DNA of 30,204 bases from Bacteroidota bacterium. Its GTDB lineage: Bacteria; Bacteroidota; Bacteroidia; Cytophagales; Cyclobacteriaceae. The notes beneath the pieces are model-generated. The model was not told the DNA's origin and did no database searches. It worked only from the letters and a program-made list of their open reading frames with translations. The position numbers and the translations under genes are program-made. Within the stretch, counting starts at the first letter, position 1. Each line of letters begins with the position of its first letter. Location of the stretch: contig JAEZGH010000153.1 in assembly GCA_023417065.1 (NCBI GenBank), positions 1 to 30,204 on the forward strand, in the 5' to 3' direction. This document shows positions 1-7,482 of the stretch, piece after piece.

Positions 1-60
1 GATGAACGGAGGATGAGTATAAGATGACCAGGCGCACAATACACTTACCGAAACGTGCAA

Positions 61-85
61 ATCAGAAACCAGGAATCAGAAATCT
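61..85. repeat. Dispersed AATCAGAAATC-type repeat, copy A
   Basis: A 25-base stretch containing GGAATCAGAAATCT lies just beyond the stop codon of the histidine kinase gene. A near-identical copy (about one gap and one substitution) lies at 4293-4316, and shorter forms lie at 7381, 18841 and 29503. Positions 1-60 show no gene I can support. Confidence 0.55.
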
Positions 86-2543
86 AATACACCGGGAGGA
101 TTACATGAAACGTTGCCCCGCTTCCTAATTCGGATTCTGCATAGATGTAGCCGTCGTGGTTTTCGCATATCTTGCGGCACATCGCCAGACCGATCCCTGT
201 GCCCTGATATTCGTTTTTTGCATGCAGCCGCTGGAAAATATCAAAGATCTGCTCTGCATTGTTAGGACTGAAACCGATGCCGTTGTCGCTGATTGCGATG
301 TCATAATACGTTCGATGCCCGTCAAGTAGCGCGTTGCATTGCAAGTCGCGGCCCTTCATTTTGGAGACCGTGATCCGGATAACAGGTGTTTGTTCCGAAG
401 TGTATTTCAACGCATTTGAGATAAGGTTTCCAAAGAGTTGTCCCATCTGAATCGGAATACCGCGTACAATGGGTAACGGTTCGCTGATTATTGATGCACA
501 ATTCTCTTCAATAAAGAGTTCGAAATCATCCTTGACATTTTCCAATACCTCGTTCAAATCGACGGCAACAAATTCGCGCGGACCTTTCGTAAGTTCGGAG
601 AACGTGAGCACGTCGCGAATCAGCGTAAGCATTCGCGCCGCCGAATTCTCAATCTTGGCGAGGTAGTTTTCCGACCGTGTGTCGATAGCGCCGAGGCTTT
701 TCCGGAGCATTTCCGTAAACGTCCGAATCTTACGGGCAGGCTCCTGCAAATCGTGCGAGGCTATATAGGCGAACTGGGCAAGCTCTGCATTCGACTTTTG
801 CAAATCACGCGTTCGTTCCTCTACGACTTCCTCAATTTTATGTCGCGCCTGTACCTGGGCTGTTACATCAATCATGATCGCCAGAACGCCGATGATTGAA
901 CCGTCTGCAGCACGATATGGTTCGTAGACAAAGTCCTGGTAAATGGTCTCAACCTTATTCTTTCGAAGAAGCTTGACGGGACGTTCACTTGCGTGGAAGG
1001 TTTCTCCGTGGGTGTAGACGCGATGGAGCAGTTCTTCCAATCCCTGACCCCGGGCTTCCGGTACGCCTTCAAAGATTGGCTTGTGAAGAACGTCCTGCGG
1101 TGTCTTTCCCCACAGTTCAATAATAAGATCATTGGCAACTTCAACAACATGCTTTTCGCCAAGCATAATACACATGGCAACAGGGGCCTGTTTCACCATG
1201 TTCCGGAAGTTCTGTTCGCTCTGCTCGATTTGTTGTTTTGCAAGCACCAGATCGGTAACATCTGCCGCTGTGTTCATGACACCATAAACCTTACCACTGG
1301 CGTCGAATAGAGGAGTAAAGCTGTAGTTGAAATAGAAGTTCGTTATTTCTCCGTTAATAATAATGTCTACCCGTTGGTTGCGCGCATGATGGGCAACGCC
1401 AGTAGTAAACACGTCATCGAGTTGTTGGAAGAAGCCCTGGTGTTCGAGTTCAGGTAAAACCTCATGGTAAGTCTTTCCAACAAGATCATCGCCTTTACCC
1501 CACACTTTGATAATAGCCTCATTCACCATTTCAATACGCATCTCGCGCCCTACGTAAACGCCTATCGGAAAAGGCGCACTTTCAACGAGGGCACGAATCT
1601 GGCTTTCACGTTGCTCAAGCTTTTTCCTGGCAAGCACTTCATCTGTCACATCGATAGCAACGGCCATCACCCCCACAATGGAGTTGTCGGCGTCGCGCAG
1701 TGCCTCGTGAACGAAATGCACATAAACCGTTTGTTTCTCATCGTTTCGGAATAGTGTCACCGGCGCGCCATACGCGGTGTTCATCTGGCCCGTATGATAC
1801 ACATGGTTCAGCAGGTCTTCGAAGCCTTCGTGCCTTGCGTCTTCAAGTGCTTCGAAGATGGGCTTTCCCAAAACTGTGTCGGCTGACTTTCCCCAGAGTG
1901 CATACATTCGGTCATTGGCGATCTCAACCACGTGCTGGGGCCCCTTAAGGATAGACATTGCTACCGGAGCATGGGCTATTATGTTCCGAAGATTGTTTTC
2001 ACTAATCCTGATGCGATTGCGTGAACGTTCGAGTTCCTTTACCAGCAGAACCTTTTTTGTGGTCTCGGTACAAACAACTAAAACACCATTGATATTGCCT
2101 TCCTCATTCAGGACGGCGCTGTAGGAGAATGTCCAATAGACGTCTTCAATTCTTCCATTTCGGTAGATTGGAATGAGCTGGTCTTCGAAGAAGAATGATT
2201 TCCGTGTTTCCTTTACTTGACGGATGAGAGGGTAAATGATGTCCCAGATTTCAGGCCAGCAGTCTACTGCTTTTTGGCCCAGGGCCTTGGGGTGTTTGCC
2301 GTCATTTCCTAAACTAGGGCGATAGGCATCGTTGTAGAACTGAACCATATGGTCACCCCACCAGAGGAACATGGGAAAATCCGACAGCAGGATTGTGTTA
2401 ACCATTGTTCGCAGGCTTTGCGGCCAGCTGTCAGGCGAACCAATTTCCGAAGCCGACCAGTTGTAGCTTCGCATAAGCGCACCCATTTCTCCACCGCCTT
2501 CGAGAAACGGGTAGTGCTTGGCTTTCGGACTGGTTTCTGGCAT
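84..2543 (-). CDS. Soluble four-PAS sensor histidine kinase
   Basis: Cytoplasmic sensor kinase of 819 residues. It has no membrane segment or signal peptide, so it should sense an intracellular or diffusible signal. Four PAS/PAC units follow each other at about residues 50-165, 185-305, 315-435 and 445-565. Units 2 and 4 share wording (HAPVAMSI, QAPVAMCI, then VVEIAN/VVEVAN), which points to internal duplication. A short coiled coil (VEERTRDLQKSNAEL) leads to the HisKA H-box SHDLQEP with phospho-acceptor H597. The ATPase domain carries the N-box LFGNLISNALKYT, the G1 box DNGIGF and the G2 box GTGIGLA. The ATG at 2543 is chosen over an in-frame TTG at 2549. It lies 6 bp after the stop of the receiver gene, so the two are probably co-transcribed and may be partners. 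The signal is unknown. Confidence 0.93.
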   Translation of the reverse strand: MPETSPKAKHYPFLEGGGEMGALMRSYNWSASEIGSPDSWPQSLRTMVNTILLSDFPMFLWWGDHMVQFYNDAYRPSLGNDGKHPKALGQKAVDCWPEIWDIIYPLIRQVKETRKSFFFEDQLIPIYRNGRIEDVYWTFSYSAVLNEEGNINGVLVVCTETTKKVLLVKELERSRNRIRISENNLRNIIAHAPVAMSILKGPQHVVEIANDRMYALWGKSADTVLGKPIFEALEDARHEGFEDLLNHVYHTGQMNTAYGAPVTLFRNDEKQTVYVHFVHEALRDADNSIVGVMAVAIDVTDEVLARKKLEQRESQIRALVESAPFPIGVYVGREMRIEMVNEAIIKVWGKGDDLVGKTYHEVLPELEHQGFFQQLDDVFTTGVAHHARNQRVDIIINGEITNFYFNYSFTPLFDASGKVYGVMNTAADVTDLVLAKQQIEQSEQNFRNMVKQAPVAMCIMLGEKHVVEVANDLIIELWGKTPQDVLHKPIFEGVPEARGQGLEELLHRVYTHGETFHASERPVKLLRKNKVETIYQDFVYEPYRAADGSIIGVLAIMIDVTAQVQARHKIEEVVEERTRDLQKSNAELAQFAYIASHDLQEPARKIRTFTEMLRKSLGAIDTRSENYLAKIENSAARMLTLIRDVLTFSELTKGPREFVAVDLNEVLENVKDDFELFIEENCASIISEPLPIVRGIPIQMGQLFGNLISNALKYTSEQTPVIRITVSKMKGRDLQCNALLDGHRTYYDIAISDNGIGFSPNNAEQIFDIFQRLHAKNEYQGTGIGLAMCRKICENHDGYIYAESELGSGATFHVILPVY

Positions 2544-2549
2544 GTTCAA

Positions 2550-2945
2550 TCAAATTGCGAGGTTATTGTCGATCACCTGCTTCAGAACAACTTCCCATTC
2601 GGAGAACCGGTCGGGTTTGGTGATGAATCGGGTAGCCCCCAGGTCGAGTACATCAGATTTTGTACGGTGGTCGGCACTGGTGGTCATTACGATGATCGGA
2701 ACATCCCCGATAAGCCTTGCCTGATTCGCTTCTTGCAGGAATTGACGTCCATTCATCAAAGGCATGTTTACGTCAAGGAAAATAATATCAGGATGAACCT
2801 CGCCGGATTGAAGCATGGCTAATGCCGACTGTCCATTGAAAGCGGTGTAGCATTTTGACGACGGCGCAATTGCGTCGATCACCGTACAGAATATCTCCTG
2901 ATCATCCGCATCGTCATCCACAAGTAGGCATGTAAAACTGGTCAC
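2550..2945 (-). CDS. Receiver-only response regulator (CheY/Rcp1-like)
   Basis: A 131-residue stand-alone receiver domain with no output domain. The acidic pocket is D10-D12, the phospho-acceptor is D58 in FLDVNMP, the switch Thr/Ser is in MTTS (about 88-90), and the conserved Lys-Pro is K110-P111. The insertion after the first helix and the FLDVNMP motif resemble Rcp1-type receivers that partner with PAS or phytochrome-like kinases. It is the first gene of a two-gene operon with the four-PAS kinase directly downstream, so phosphotransfer from that kinase is the simplest inference. The start must be GTG at 2945, because an in-frame stop (TGA at 2954-2952) lies three codons upstream and no ATG intervenes. 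The target is unknown: it may act by protein contact or as a phosphate relay or sink. Confidence 0.9.
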   Translation of the reverse strand: MTSFTCLLVDDDADDQEIFCTVIDAIAPSSKCYTAFNGQSALAMLQSGEVHPDIIFLDVNMPLMNGRQFLQEANQARLIGDVPIIVMTTSADHRTKSDVLDLGATRFITKPDRFSEWEVVLKQVIDNNLAI

Positions 2946-3172
2946 AATAGGTCATTACGGTTCGGTGCCCTTAATTTAAAAATATTTTCCAATGACCGGG
3001 GACAGCATTCTGCATATCATGTGAAAAATCTTTAATACCGCAGGGATGTATCACTGATCATTTCATGAAGGATATAATGAAGGTCGTTCAAATAAATCAA
3101 TCGTCAAGGTATCTTTTATATCGCCCACTTTGCTATTTTCATATATGTACTCAAATGTACAACCAGACACCT

Positions 3173-3499
3173 ATGCATAAGCTTATATCGATGACGTTCA
3201 TTGCTGTTTCTTGCGTATTCGCTAATGACCTGGCTGCGCAGGATAGGGATTCGGTTACAACACACGCTCGCCTTGAACGTCTGGAAAAGGAACAAGCGAA
3301 ACGGAGGAAGCAGGAAGATGCAAAGCGACTGGCCGCGTTAAAGGATGAGTATAAAGATGCTAAATCCGCCGCCAGGGATGCGAAGCGGGCTGAGCAAAAT
3401 GCGAGAAAGAAAGCGAAGGAGGCACGCGACGCCTACAATGAAGAAAGGAAGCTGCAGAAGTCCCGTGCCGCTGCCGAAAAGAAAGCCCGCGCTAATTAA
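3173..3499 (+). CDS. Small secreted Lys/Ala/Arg-rich coiled-coil protein
   Basis: Hypothetical protein of 108 residues. The frame is open from 3065, but the ATG at 3173 (MHKLISMTFIAVSC) starts a clear signal peptide with cleavage after about LAAQ, so this start is preferred. The mature part is almost entirely one charged helix, rich in Lys, Arg, Ala and Glu and without aromatic residues apart from two Tyr. It looks like a long periplasmic coiled coil. No domain is recognised. Small secreted proteins of this composition are common as hypothetical genes in Bacteroidota, and they could bind nucleic acid, polyanions or peptidoglycan, though nothing here proves that. It is divergent from the receiver/kinase operon across 227 bp and ends just before a 13-bp tandem repeat. 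Confidence 0.6.
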   Translation: MHKLISMTFIAVSCVFANDLAAQDRDSVTTHARLERLEKEQAKRRKQEDAKRLAALKDEYKDAKSAARDAKRAEQNARKKAKEARDAYNEERKLQKSRAAAEKKARAN

Positions 3500-3529
3500 T
3501 TGGACATTGGTTAGGACGCGACTGAAGCG

Positions 3530-3568
3530 ATCTATACGATAGATATATACAATAGATATATACGATAG
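3530..3568. repeat. Three tandem copies of a 13-bp AT-rich unit
   Basis: ATCTATACGATAG, ATATATACAATAG and ATATATACGATAG lie head to tail, 31 bp after the stop of the small coiled-coil gene. The units differ at one or two positions. No promoter or terminator role is evident. Confidence 0.8.
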
Positions 3569-3670
3569 CTGTACCGTTGCGAAAGTCCGCTTAGCGCTGC
3601 GTCAGTCCTTTATGGTTCGTCAGTACTTGATGTGCGGCACAGACCGACTGAAATGCAAGAGTTGTGTAGC

Positions 3671-3904
3671 TCAGGAATTTGTCTCGCGTGAAATAGAACG
3701 CGAGTTGGAACGCCTGGATGACGCAGATGCGATAAGGCCTGTTTTGCGGGTAAGAAGTTCAACCTTCGAGCGCAGTACCAGAAACGCGGTTGTCAACAAG
3801 GGAATCAAAAGCGCGGGAATGGCAACAAGTCCGGTAAACAGGCTCTCCCGGGAGTCATCGAATTCAATATCTTCATCTGCGTTGAAACGGGGTTTGCTAT
3901 TCAT
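3671..3904 (-). CDS. Small single-pass membrane protein, hypothetical
   Basis: Putative 77-residue protein: an acidic N-terminal stretch (NADEDIEFDDSRES), one hydrophobic helix at about residues 23-45 (FTGLVAIPALLIPLLTTAFLV), then a basic, Ser/Arg-rich tail. The charge pattern suggests N-out or a tail-anchored form with the basic tail inside. No family is recognised. A possible promoter (TTTG, 20 bp, TAAATCTT) ends 11 bp upstream of the ATG. A plus-strand frame also spans this DNA (3612-3917) but has no signal, domain or convincing composition, so the minus frame is preferred. It stands alone between the tandem repeat and a long non-coding stretch. It may be spurious. Confidence 0.42.
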   Translation of the reverse strand: MNSKPRFNADEDIEFDDSRESLFTGLVAIPALLIPLLTTAFLVLRSKVELLTRKTGLIASASSRRSNSRSISRETNS

Positions 3905-3915
3905 TTGGAAGTGCT

Positions 3916-3947
3916 AAGATTTACTTAAGTTCACGCCTATCTTCAAA
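3916..3947 (-). promoter_or_regulatory. Possible Bacteroidota promoter for the 3671-3904 gene
   Basis: On the minus strand, TTTG (3947-3944) is followed after 20 bp by TAAATCTT (3923-3916), a partial match to the TTTG/TAnnTTTG consensus. The ATG follows 11 bp later. Confidence 0.3.
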
Positions 3948-3953
3948 TCAGTC

Positions 3954-3972
3954 TATCAGGAAATCCCTGATA
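3954..3972. promoter_or_regulatory. Palindrome TCAGG-N5-CCTGA, copy 1
   Basis: TATCAGG, loop AAATC, CCTGATA: a perfect 7-bp inverted repeat. It shares its core and the right flank CCTGATAWAGG with copy 2 at 4230-4246; a third copy is at 11116-11130. It could be an operator half-site pair or an RNA hairpin. Confidence 0.45.
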
Positions 3973-4013
3973 TAGGATGGGAACTCCTCAGAGCTCCTGG
4001 AAATCAAAAAGGA

Positions 4014-4034
4014 AAAAGGCCCGCCTGGCCTTTT
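4014..4034. terminator. Bidirectional terminator-like hairpin
   Basis: AAAAGGCC, loop CGCCT, GGCCTTTT gives a perfect 8-bp stem with A-tract and T-tract arms. On the minus strand it continues into TTCCTTTTT. No obvious transcript ends here in either direction, so an unannotated RNA may be involved. Confidence 0.4.
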
Positions 4035-4204
4035 CATTAGATAAACCGCTTAGTCTAGCTAATAGTTGGCAACAACCGTTGTAAACCGCCTTGTTAGCAC
4101 GGAATACTATTTCTTTCAATCCAGCCCGTCACAGCGTGGATTGCTACCTGCCTTGATTAACTGTTCTGGTGAAACAAACATCGCTACAAATGGGGGCTGT
4201 TAAA

Positions 4205-4246
4205 TCAGCAAAAATCCTGATTTGCTGAAATCAGGGATCGCCTGAT
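4205..4246. other. Hairpin plus adjacent TCAGG-N5-CCTGA palindrome, copy 2
   Basis: TCAGCAAA (4205-4212) and TTTGCTGA (4221-4228) form a perfect 8-bp stem with an 8-base loop. It is followed at once by ATCAGG, GATCG, CCTGAT (4230-4246). The same hairpin-then-palindrome order is seen at 11100-11130. Confidence 0.45.
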
Positions 4247-4284
4247 AAAGGCACACGCTCATTGCTCCTTTCATTGACCTGACC

Positions 4285-4316
4285 AATCAGGAATCAGAAC
4301 CCGGAATCAGAAATCT
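4285..4316. repeat. Dispersed AATCAGAAATC-type repeat, copy B
   Basis: Contains AATCAGGAATCAGAA followed by GGAATCAGAAATCT. The segment 4293-4316 matches 61-85 almost exactly and in the same orientation. Confidence 0.55.
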
Positions 4317-4429
4317 GTTCATGACAATTTGTGACAACTCCTTACGAACTGATTACATCTCTTTTCCCATTACGGCGTTTCAGAAAGTAACATAAGCACT
4401 TCGGGAACACAGAAACAAAAAACATCGCC

Positions 4430-4828
4430 ATGAAACTCTCACAAACACTAACCGTTCTGGCCTTCGCTACCATGATGGCCCTGACTGCAACCGCTCAGGA
4501 AATTGACGCTTCGCGCGTGAAGATCCTGCCTTCAAGCGACAACAAAATAATCAAGGTGCTCTTCGCCATGCAGACCGACGATGTAGTTGACGTCAAATTC
4601 TTCTCCGACGGCGGAATGGTGAAGCGTGACAAAATCACTGGCCCTTTTGAAAAAGGCGTGATGAAGCGATACGACGTCAGTGAAATCAATAGCAGAGACT
4701 ACTGGATTGAAGTGACATCAGGTTGTCTGAAGGTCACTTACAGGGTCCGTCCCGATCGCCGGGGAAAATCATTCAGCCCACAACTTGAGTCGGCAACCTT
4801 CACGAATCTGGTTGCCGCCAAGAAATGA
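4430..4828 (+). CDS. Small secreted protein, hypothetical
   Basis: A 132-residue protein with a clear signal peptide (MKLSQTLTVLAFATMMALTATAQ, cleavage near residue 22). The mature part of about 110 residues has alternating hydrophobic and polar residues typical of a beta-sandwich (for example VDVKFFSDGG and DYWIEVTSGCLKVTYRV). It has one Cys, ends without a membrane segment, and lacks a T9SS C-terminal domain, so it is probably periplasmic. I do not recognise a named family; similar short beta-rich secreted proteins are frequent in Bacteroidota. It is monocistronic: a structured gap lies upstream, and a strong terminator-like hairpin starts 24 bp after the stop. Function unknown. Confidence 0.8.
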   Translation: MKLSQTLTVLAFATMMALTATAQEIDASRVKILPSSDNKIIKVLFAMQTDDVVDVKFFSDGGMVKRDKITGPFEKGVMKRYDVSEINSRDYWIEVTSGCLKVTYRVRPDRRGKSFSPQLESATFTNLVAAKK

Positions 4829-4852
4829 TATATGGTTCTGGTTTGGGAATCA

Positions 4853-4891
4853 GGAGGGGGGCAAGGCGTGCCTTCCTCCATATTTATTATT
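4853..4891 (+). terminator. Rho-independent terminator after the secreted-protein gene
   Basis: GGAGGGGGGCA (4853-4863), loop AGGCG, TGCCTTCCTCC (4869-4879) pair over 11 positions with two G-U wobbles, followed by the T-rich ATATTTATTATT. The wobbles pair only in the plus-strand transcript, which fits termination of the 4430-4828 gene. Confidence 0.65.
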
Positions 4892-5036
4892 ACTGACGGT
4901 TGCCTGCCAGACAAAATGGCTCATCCTCTGGATTTAAGCGTAACCTGATATTTGTTGTCGTCCGGAAAATTAATACCTGATTTACTTCTATGATAAATTG
5001 CTATCGATTACTTTTAGTTTTTCCCGATTGCGAATA

Positions 5037-5480
5037 ATGGAAGACCGATGCGACTATGAGGAGGTACTTGTTGCTGACGACGATATCGACGATTTCGAAG
5101 TTCTGCGCCTGGCAATTCACGAAGTAGGAGCCGATATACGCGTATCGCGTGCTGAAAACGGTGATATCCTGCTGGGCTTGATCGGCGAAAAGGTTCCGGA
5201 CCTGCTCTTCCTCGACATTCACATGCCCTGCCGTGATGGCAAGAGCTGTATCCGCGAGATCCGCAATAACCACAAGTTCGATAACCTCCCCGTCATCGTT
5301 TATTCCGGAAATCAGGACACCAACCTCATCAATTTCTTCTATCGTTACCGCGCCAACCACTACGTTTGTAAACCGGCATCATACGACGAATTAGCCGATG
5401 TCGTTCGAAAAATCTTCTCTACAAAAAAGGAAACGATGCTCGAAGCCACAGCGCAGCATGAGTTCGTATTGAACAGCTGA
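5037..5480 (+). CDS. Orphan receiver-only response regulator
   Basis: A 147-residue receiver domain protein without an output domain. Acidic residues D14-D16 (VADDDIDD), phospho-acceptor D60 in FLDIHMP, a Ser at the switch position (VYSGNQ) and the conserved K112-P113 are all visible, so it should be phosphorylatable. The C-terminal 15 residues extend beyond the fold. The ATG at 5037 is preferred over an upstream in-frame TTG at 4998, because the domain starts right after it and the upstream residues are unlike a receiver. It lies 111 bp upstream of, and co-directional with, the glycosyltransferase fusion, so it could regulate glycan synthesis by protein contact (inference). No kinase is adjacent; the eight-PAS kinase at 11486 and the four-PAS kinase at 84 are candidate partners. 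Confidence 0.88.
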   Translation: MEDRCDYEEVLVADDDIDDFEVLRLAIHEVGADIRVSRAENGDILLGLIGEKVPDLLFLDIHMPCRDGKSCIREIRNNHKFDNLPVIVYSGNQDTNLINFFYRYRANHYVCKPASYDELADVVRKIFSTKKETMLEATAQHEFVLNS

Positions 5481-5591
5481 TGTGCCGAAAGGATGGATGA
5501 GCCGGCGATTTCCAAAAATCCGGATGAGAAAGAAGAAATCTGAATTTTTCCGCATCTTTGCCAGTCGCCAAAAGACGTCTACTGCGCCAGG

Positions 5592-7385
5592 ATGAAGAAT
5601 AAGGTAAGATTACTTCGAATTACAACGGTCCCGATATCTTTGAAATTGCTTCTGGCCGGCCAACTTAACTACTTCCGAAACAAGCGATATGAGGTTCTTG
5701 CCGTCAGTGCCGATGGTCCTGAAATCGCAGAAAATAAGATCGATGGCGTCGATCATCAGGTGGTGCCCATGACCCGGAAGATCACTCCTTTTCAGGATTT
5801 CTACTGCCTGTTGCAACTAATTATCATCATCTCCCATTTCAAGCCGCATATCATTCATACGCATACGCCAAAGGCAGGACTACTCGGCATGCTCGCGGGC
5901 TGGATTTGCGGTGCCCCTGTAAGGCTGCACACCGTGGCCGGCCTTCCACTCATGGAGAAGAAGGGGCTCCTCAAAAAGTTGTTAGTATTAATGGAACGGT
6001 TAACCTACCGGTGTGCAACCCAGGTGCTGCCGAATTCCGAAGGTCTTCGAAATTATATTGCTGAGAATATTTCTGACACTCCAAAGTTGGAGATTATTGG
6101 CAAAGGGAGTTCAAACGGCATTGATACACTCAGGTTTGTTCGGCGCGATACCCTGGAAGAGGCTTCCGCGGCAATCCGTGCCCGTCATGGTATTCAACCT
6201 GGCGATTTTGTATTCAGTTTTGTGGGACGTGTAGTCAGGGATAAAGGTATTGTGGAACTGGTCAGCGCATTTCAGCATGTGCGCGCTCATTTCCCGGACA
6301 GGCGAATGTTTTTGCTTGTGGTCGGCCCATTGGAACAGGATCTCGACCCAATTCCTGAAGATACACTGGCTTTTCTCACCGAAGGCAAAGGTGTTGTTCT
6401 TGCAGGATATCAGACCGATGTCCGTCCCTGGATCATGGCCTCCGATATCTTTGTATTCCCAAGTTACCGCGAAGGATTTCCAAACGTGGTGATGCAGGCG
6501 TGTTGCCTCGAAGTTCCTTGTATTGTGAGCGACATTAATGGGTGTAATGAAATCGTGCAACGGAATCAAACAGGCCTTGTCGTCCCGCCCAAAGATTCCC
6601 ACCAATTGGCGGGCGCGATGATCAGTCTCGTGGAAGACGACGCGCAACGCAAACGGATGGCACGGGCTGCCCGGGAATTTGTTGTCAATCATTTTGACCA
6701 GCGGCGTGTATGGGAGGAGTTGGGCTACGCCTATGAGCGCGCCTTAAACCGATATCGCGCGGGAAAGGCCGTCCCGCGGAATATATACACACAAATGATC
6801 AAGCCTCTGCTGGACTTTCTGGTCGCGGCATGTGCGCTGATTGTTGCCGCGCCGCTGATGCTTCTTTGTATTCTTCTTCTCGCTTTTGCCAATCGTGGAA
6901 AGGTATGGTTCACGCAGTTGCGGCCGGGGAAGGAGGGAAGACTCTTCCGGGTTGTCAAGTTCCGCACAATGACGGACGAACGCGATCCATCGGGTGAACT
7001 GCTTCCGGATGATCAGCGACTCACGGGTATAGGAAAGTTTATTCGCAAGACTTCCCTTGATGAGTTACCTCAACTATTCAATGTCCTCAAGGGCGACATG
7101 TCGTTCGTAGGGCCACGACCGCTACTGGTCGAATATCTGCCCCTGTACAATCAGGAGCAACGTTTGCGCCATGCGGTGAGGCCTGGTATCACGGGATGGG
7201 CACAGGTGAATGGCCGCAATGCAATTTCGTGGCCGCAGAAATTTGCTTTTGATGTCTGGTATGTTCGAAATCGCTCGTTTCTCCTTGACATGAAAATCCT
7301 CTTCATGACCGTGGCAAAGGTTTTCAAAGCTGAAGGAATTTCCAGTGGCACCTCGGCAACCATGGAGAAGTGGAGGGGGAATTGA
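5592..7385 (+). CDS. GT4 glycosyltransferase fused to a phosphoglycosyl transferase (PglA-PglC-like)
   Basis: A 597-residue bifunctional enzyme. Residues 1 to about 385 form a GT-B, family-4-like glycosyltransferase, with an N-terminal Rossmann half (HTHTPKAGLLGMLAG near 90-102) and a C-terminal half containing VGRVVRDKG and SYREGFPNVV. The second acid of the usual E-x7-E motif is Gln (E294, Q302). Residues about 400-597 form a monotopic phosphoglycosyl transferase: re-entrant membrane helix 405-432, VKFRTM, catalytic pair D490-E491 in SLDELPQ, GPRP 507-510 and ITGWAQVNGRN. In the PglC/WcaJ family this part moves a sugar 1-phosphate from a UDP-sugar onto undecaprenyl phosphate at the inner face of the membrane. 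The GT4 half would then add the second sugar. It converges with the acetyltransferase/XrtF operon. The preferred sugar is inferred as a bacillosamine-type sugar from the neighbouring genes, not proved. Confidence 0.92.
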   Translation: MKNKVRLLRITTVPISLKLLLAGQLNYFRNKRYEVLAVSADGPEIAENKIDGVDHQVVPMTRKITPFQDFYCLLQLIIIISHFKPHIIHTHTPKAGLLGMLAGWICGAPVRLHTVAGLPLMEKKGLLKKLLVLMERLTYRCATQVLPNSEGLRNYIAENISDTPKLEIIGKGSSNGIDTLRFVRRDTLEEASAAIRARHGIQPGDFVFSFVGRVVRDKGIVELVSAFQHVRAHFPDRRMFLLVVGPLEQDLDPIPEDTLAFLTEGKGVVLAGYQTDVRPWIMASDIFVFPSYREGFPNVVMQACCLEVPCIVSDINGCNEIVQRNQTGLVVPPKDSHQLAGAMISLVEDDAQRKRMARAAREFVVNHFDQRRVWEELGYAYERALNRYRAGKAVPRNIYTQMIKPLLDFLVAACALIVAAPLMLLCILLLAFANRGKVWFTQLRPGKEGRLFRVVKFRTMTDERDPSGELLPDDQRLTGIGKFIRKTSLDELPQLFNVLKGDMSFVGPRPLLVEYLPLYNQEQRLRHAVRPGITGWAQVNGRNAISWPQKFAFDVWYVRNRSFLLDMKILFMTVAKVFKAEGISSGTSATMEKWRGN

Positions 7386-7394
7386 TTTCTGATT
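7381..7394. repeat. Dispersed ATTGATTTCTGATT motif, copy C
   Basis: This 14-mer overlaps the stop codon of the glycosyltransferase fusion. The identical 14-mer follows the stop of the dehydratase gene at 18841-18854. It is the reverse complement of the core of the repeats at 61 and 4293. Confidence 0.5.
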
Positions 7395-7448
7395 GAGTTC
7401 ATGTGGCCCTTTTGTCCTACGACGCCAAAATTCAAAAAAACGGGTCAC

Positions 7449-7477
7449 CCTTGAACCATGAAACCTGAAACTTTTCC
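7449..7477. repeat. Dispersed CCATGAAAC-type motif, copy 1
   Basis: A 29-base segment beginning CCTTGAACCATGAAAC matches the reverse complement of 18901-18930 at about 25 positions. Both lie 55-70 bp beyond an ATTGATTTCTGATT copy. Confidence 0.5.
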
Positions 7478-7482
7478 AGGAC

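Larger units (their letters stand above)
3905..4429. other. 525-bp structured intergenic region
   Basis: No convincing gene. It contains, in order, a TCAGG-N5-CCTGA palindrome (3954-3972), a bidirectional terminator-like hairpin (4014-4034), an 8-bp-stem hairpin directly abutting a second TCAGG-N5-CCTGA palindrome (4205-4246), and a copy of the dispersed AATCAGAAATC repeat (4285-4316). The density of perfect inverted repeats suggests regulatory DNA or a structured RNA, but no known RNA family is recognised. Confidence 0.5.

Noticed and set aside
3671..3904. The small membrane protein as an XrtF substrate
   Set aside because: It has one helix and basic residues, but no N-terminal signal peptide, and about 32 residues follow the helix, too long for the usual exosortase tail.
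3612..3917. Plus-strand frame of 101 codons
   Set aside because: Overlaps the minus-strand small membrane protein frame, has no signal or domain, and its composition looks like an antisense reading.
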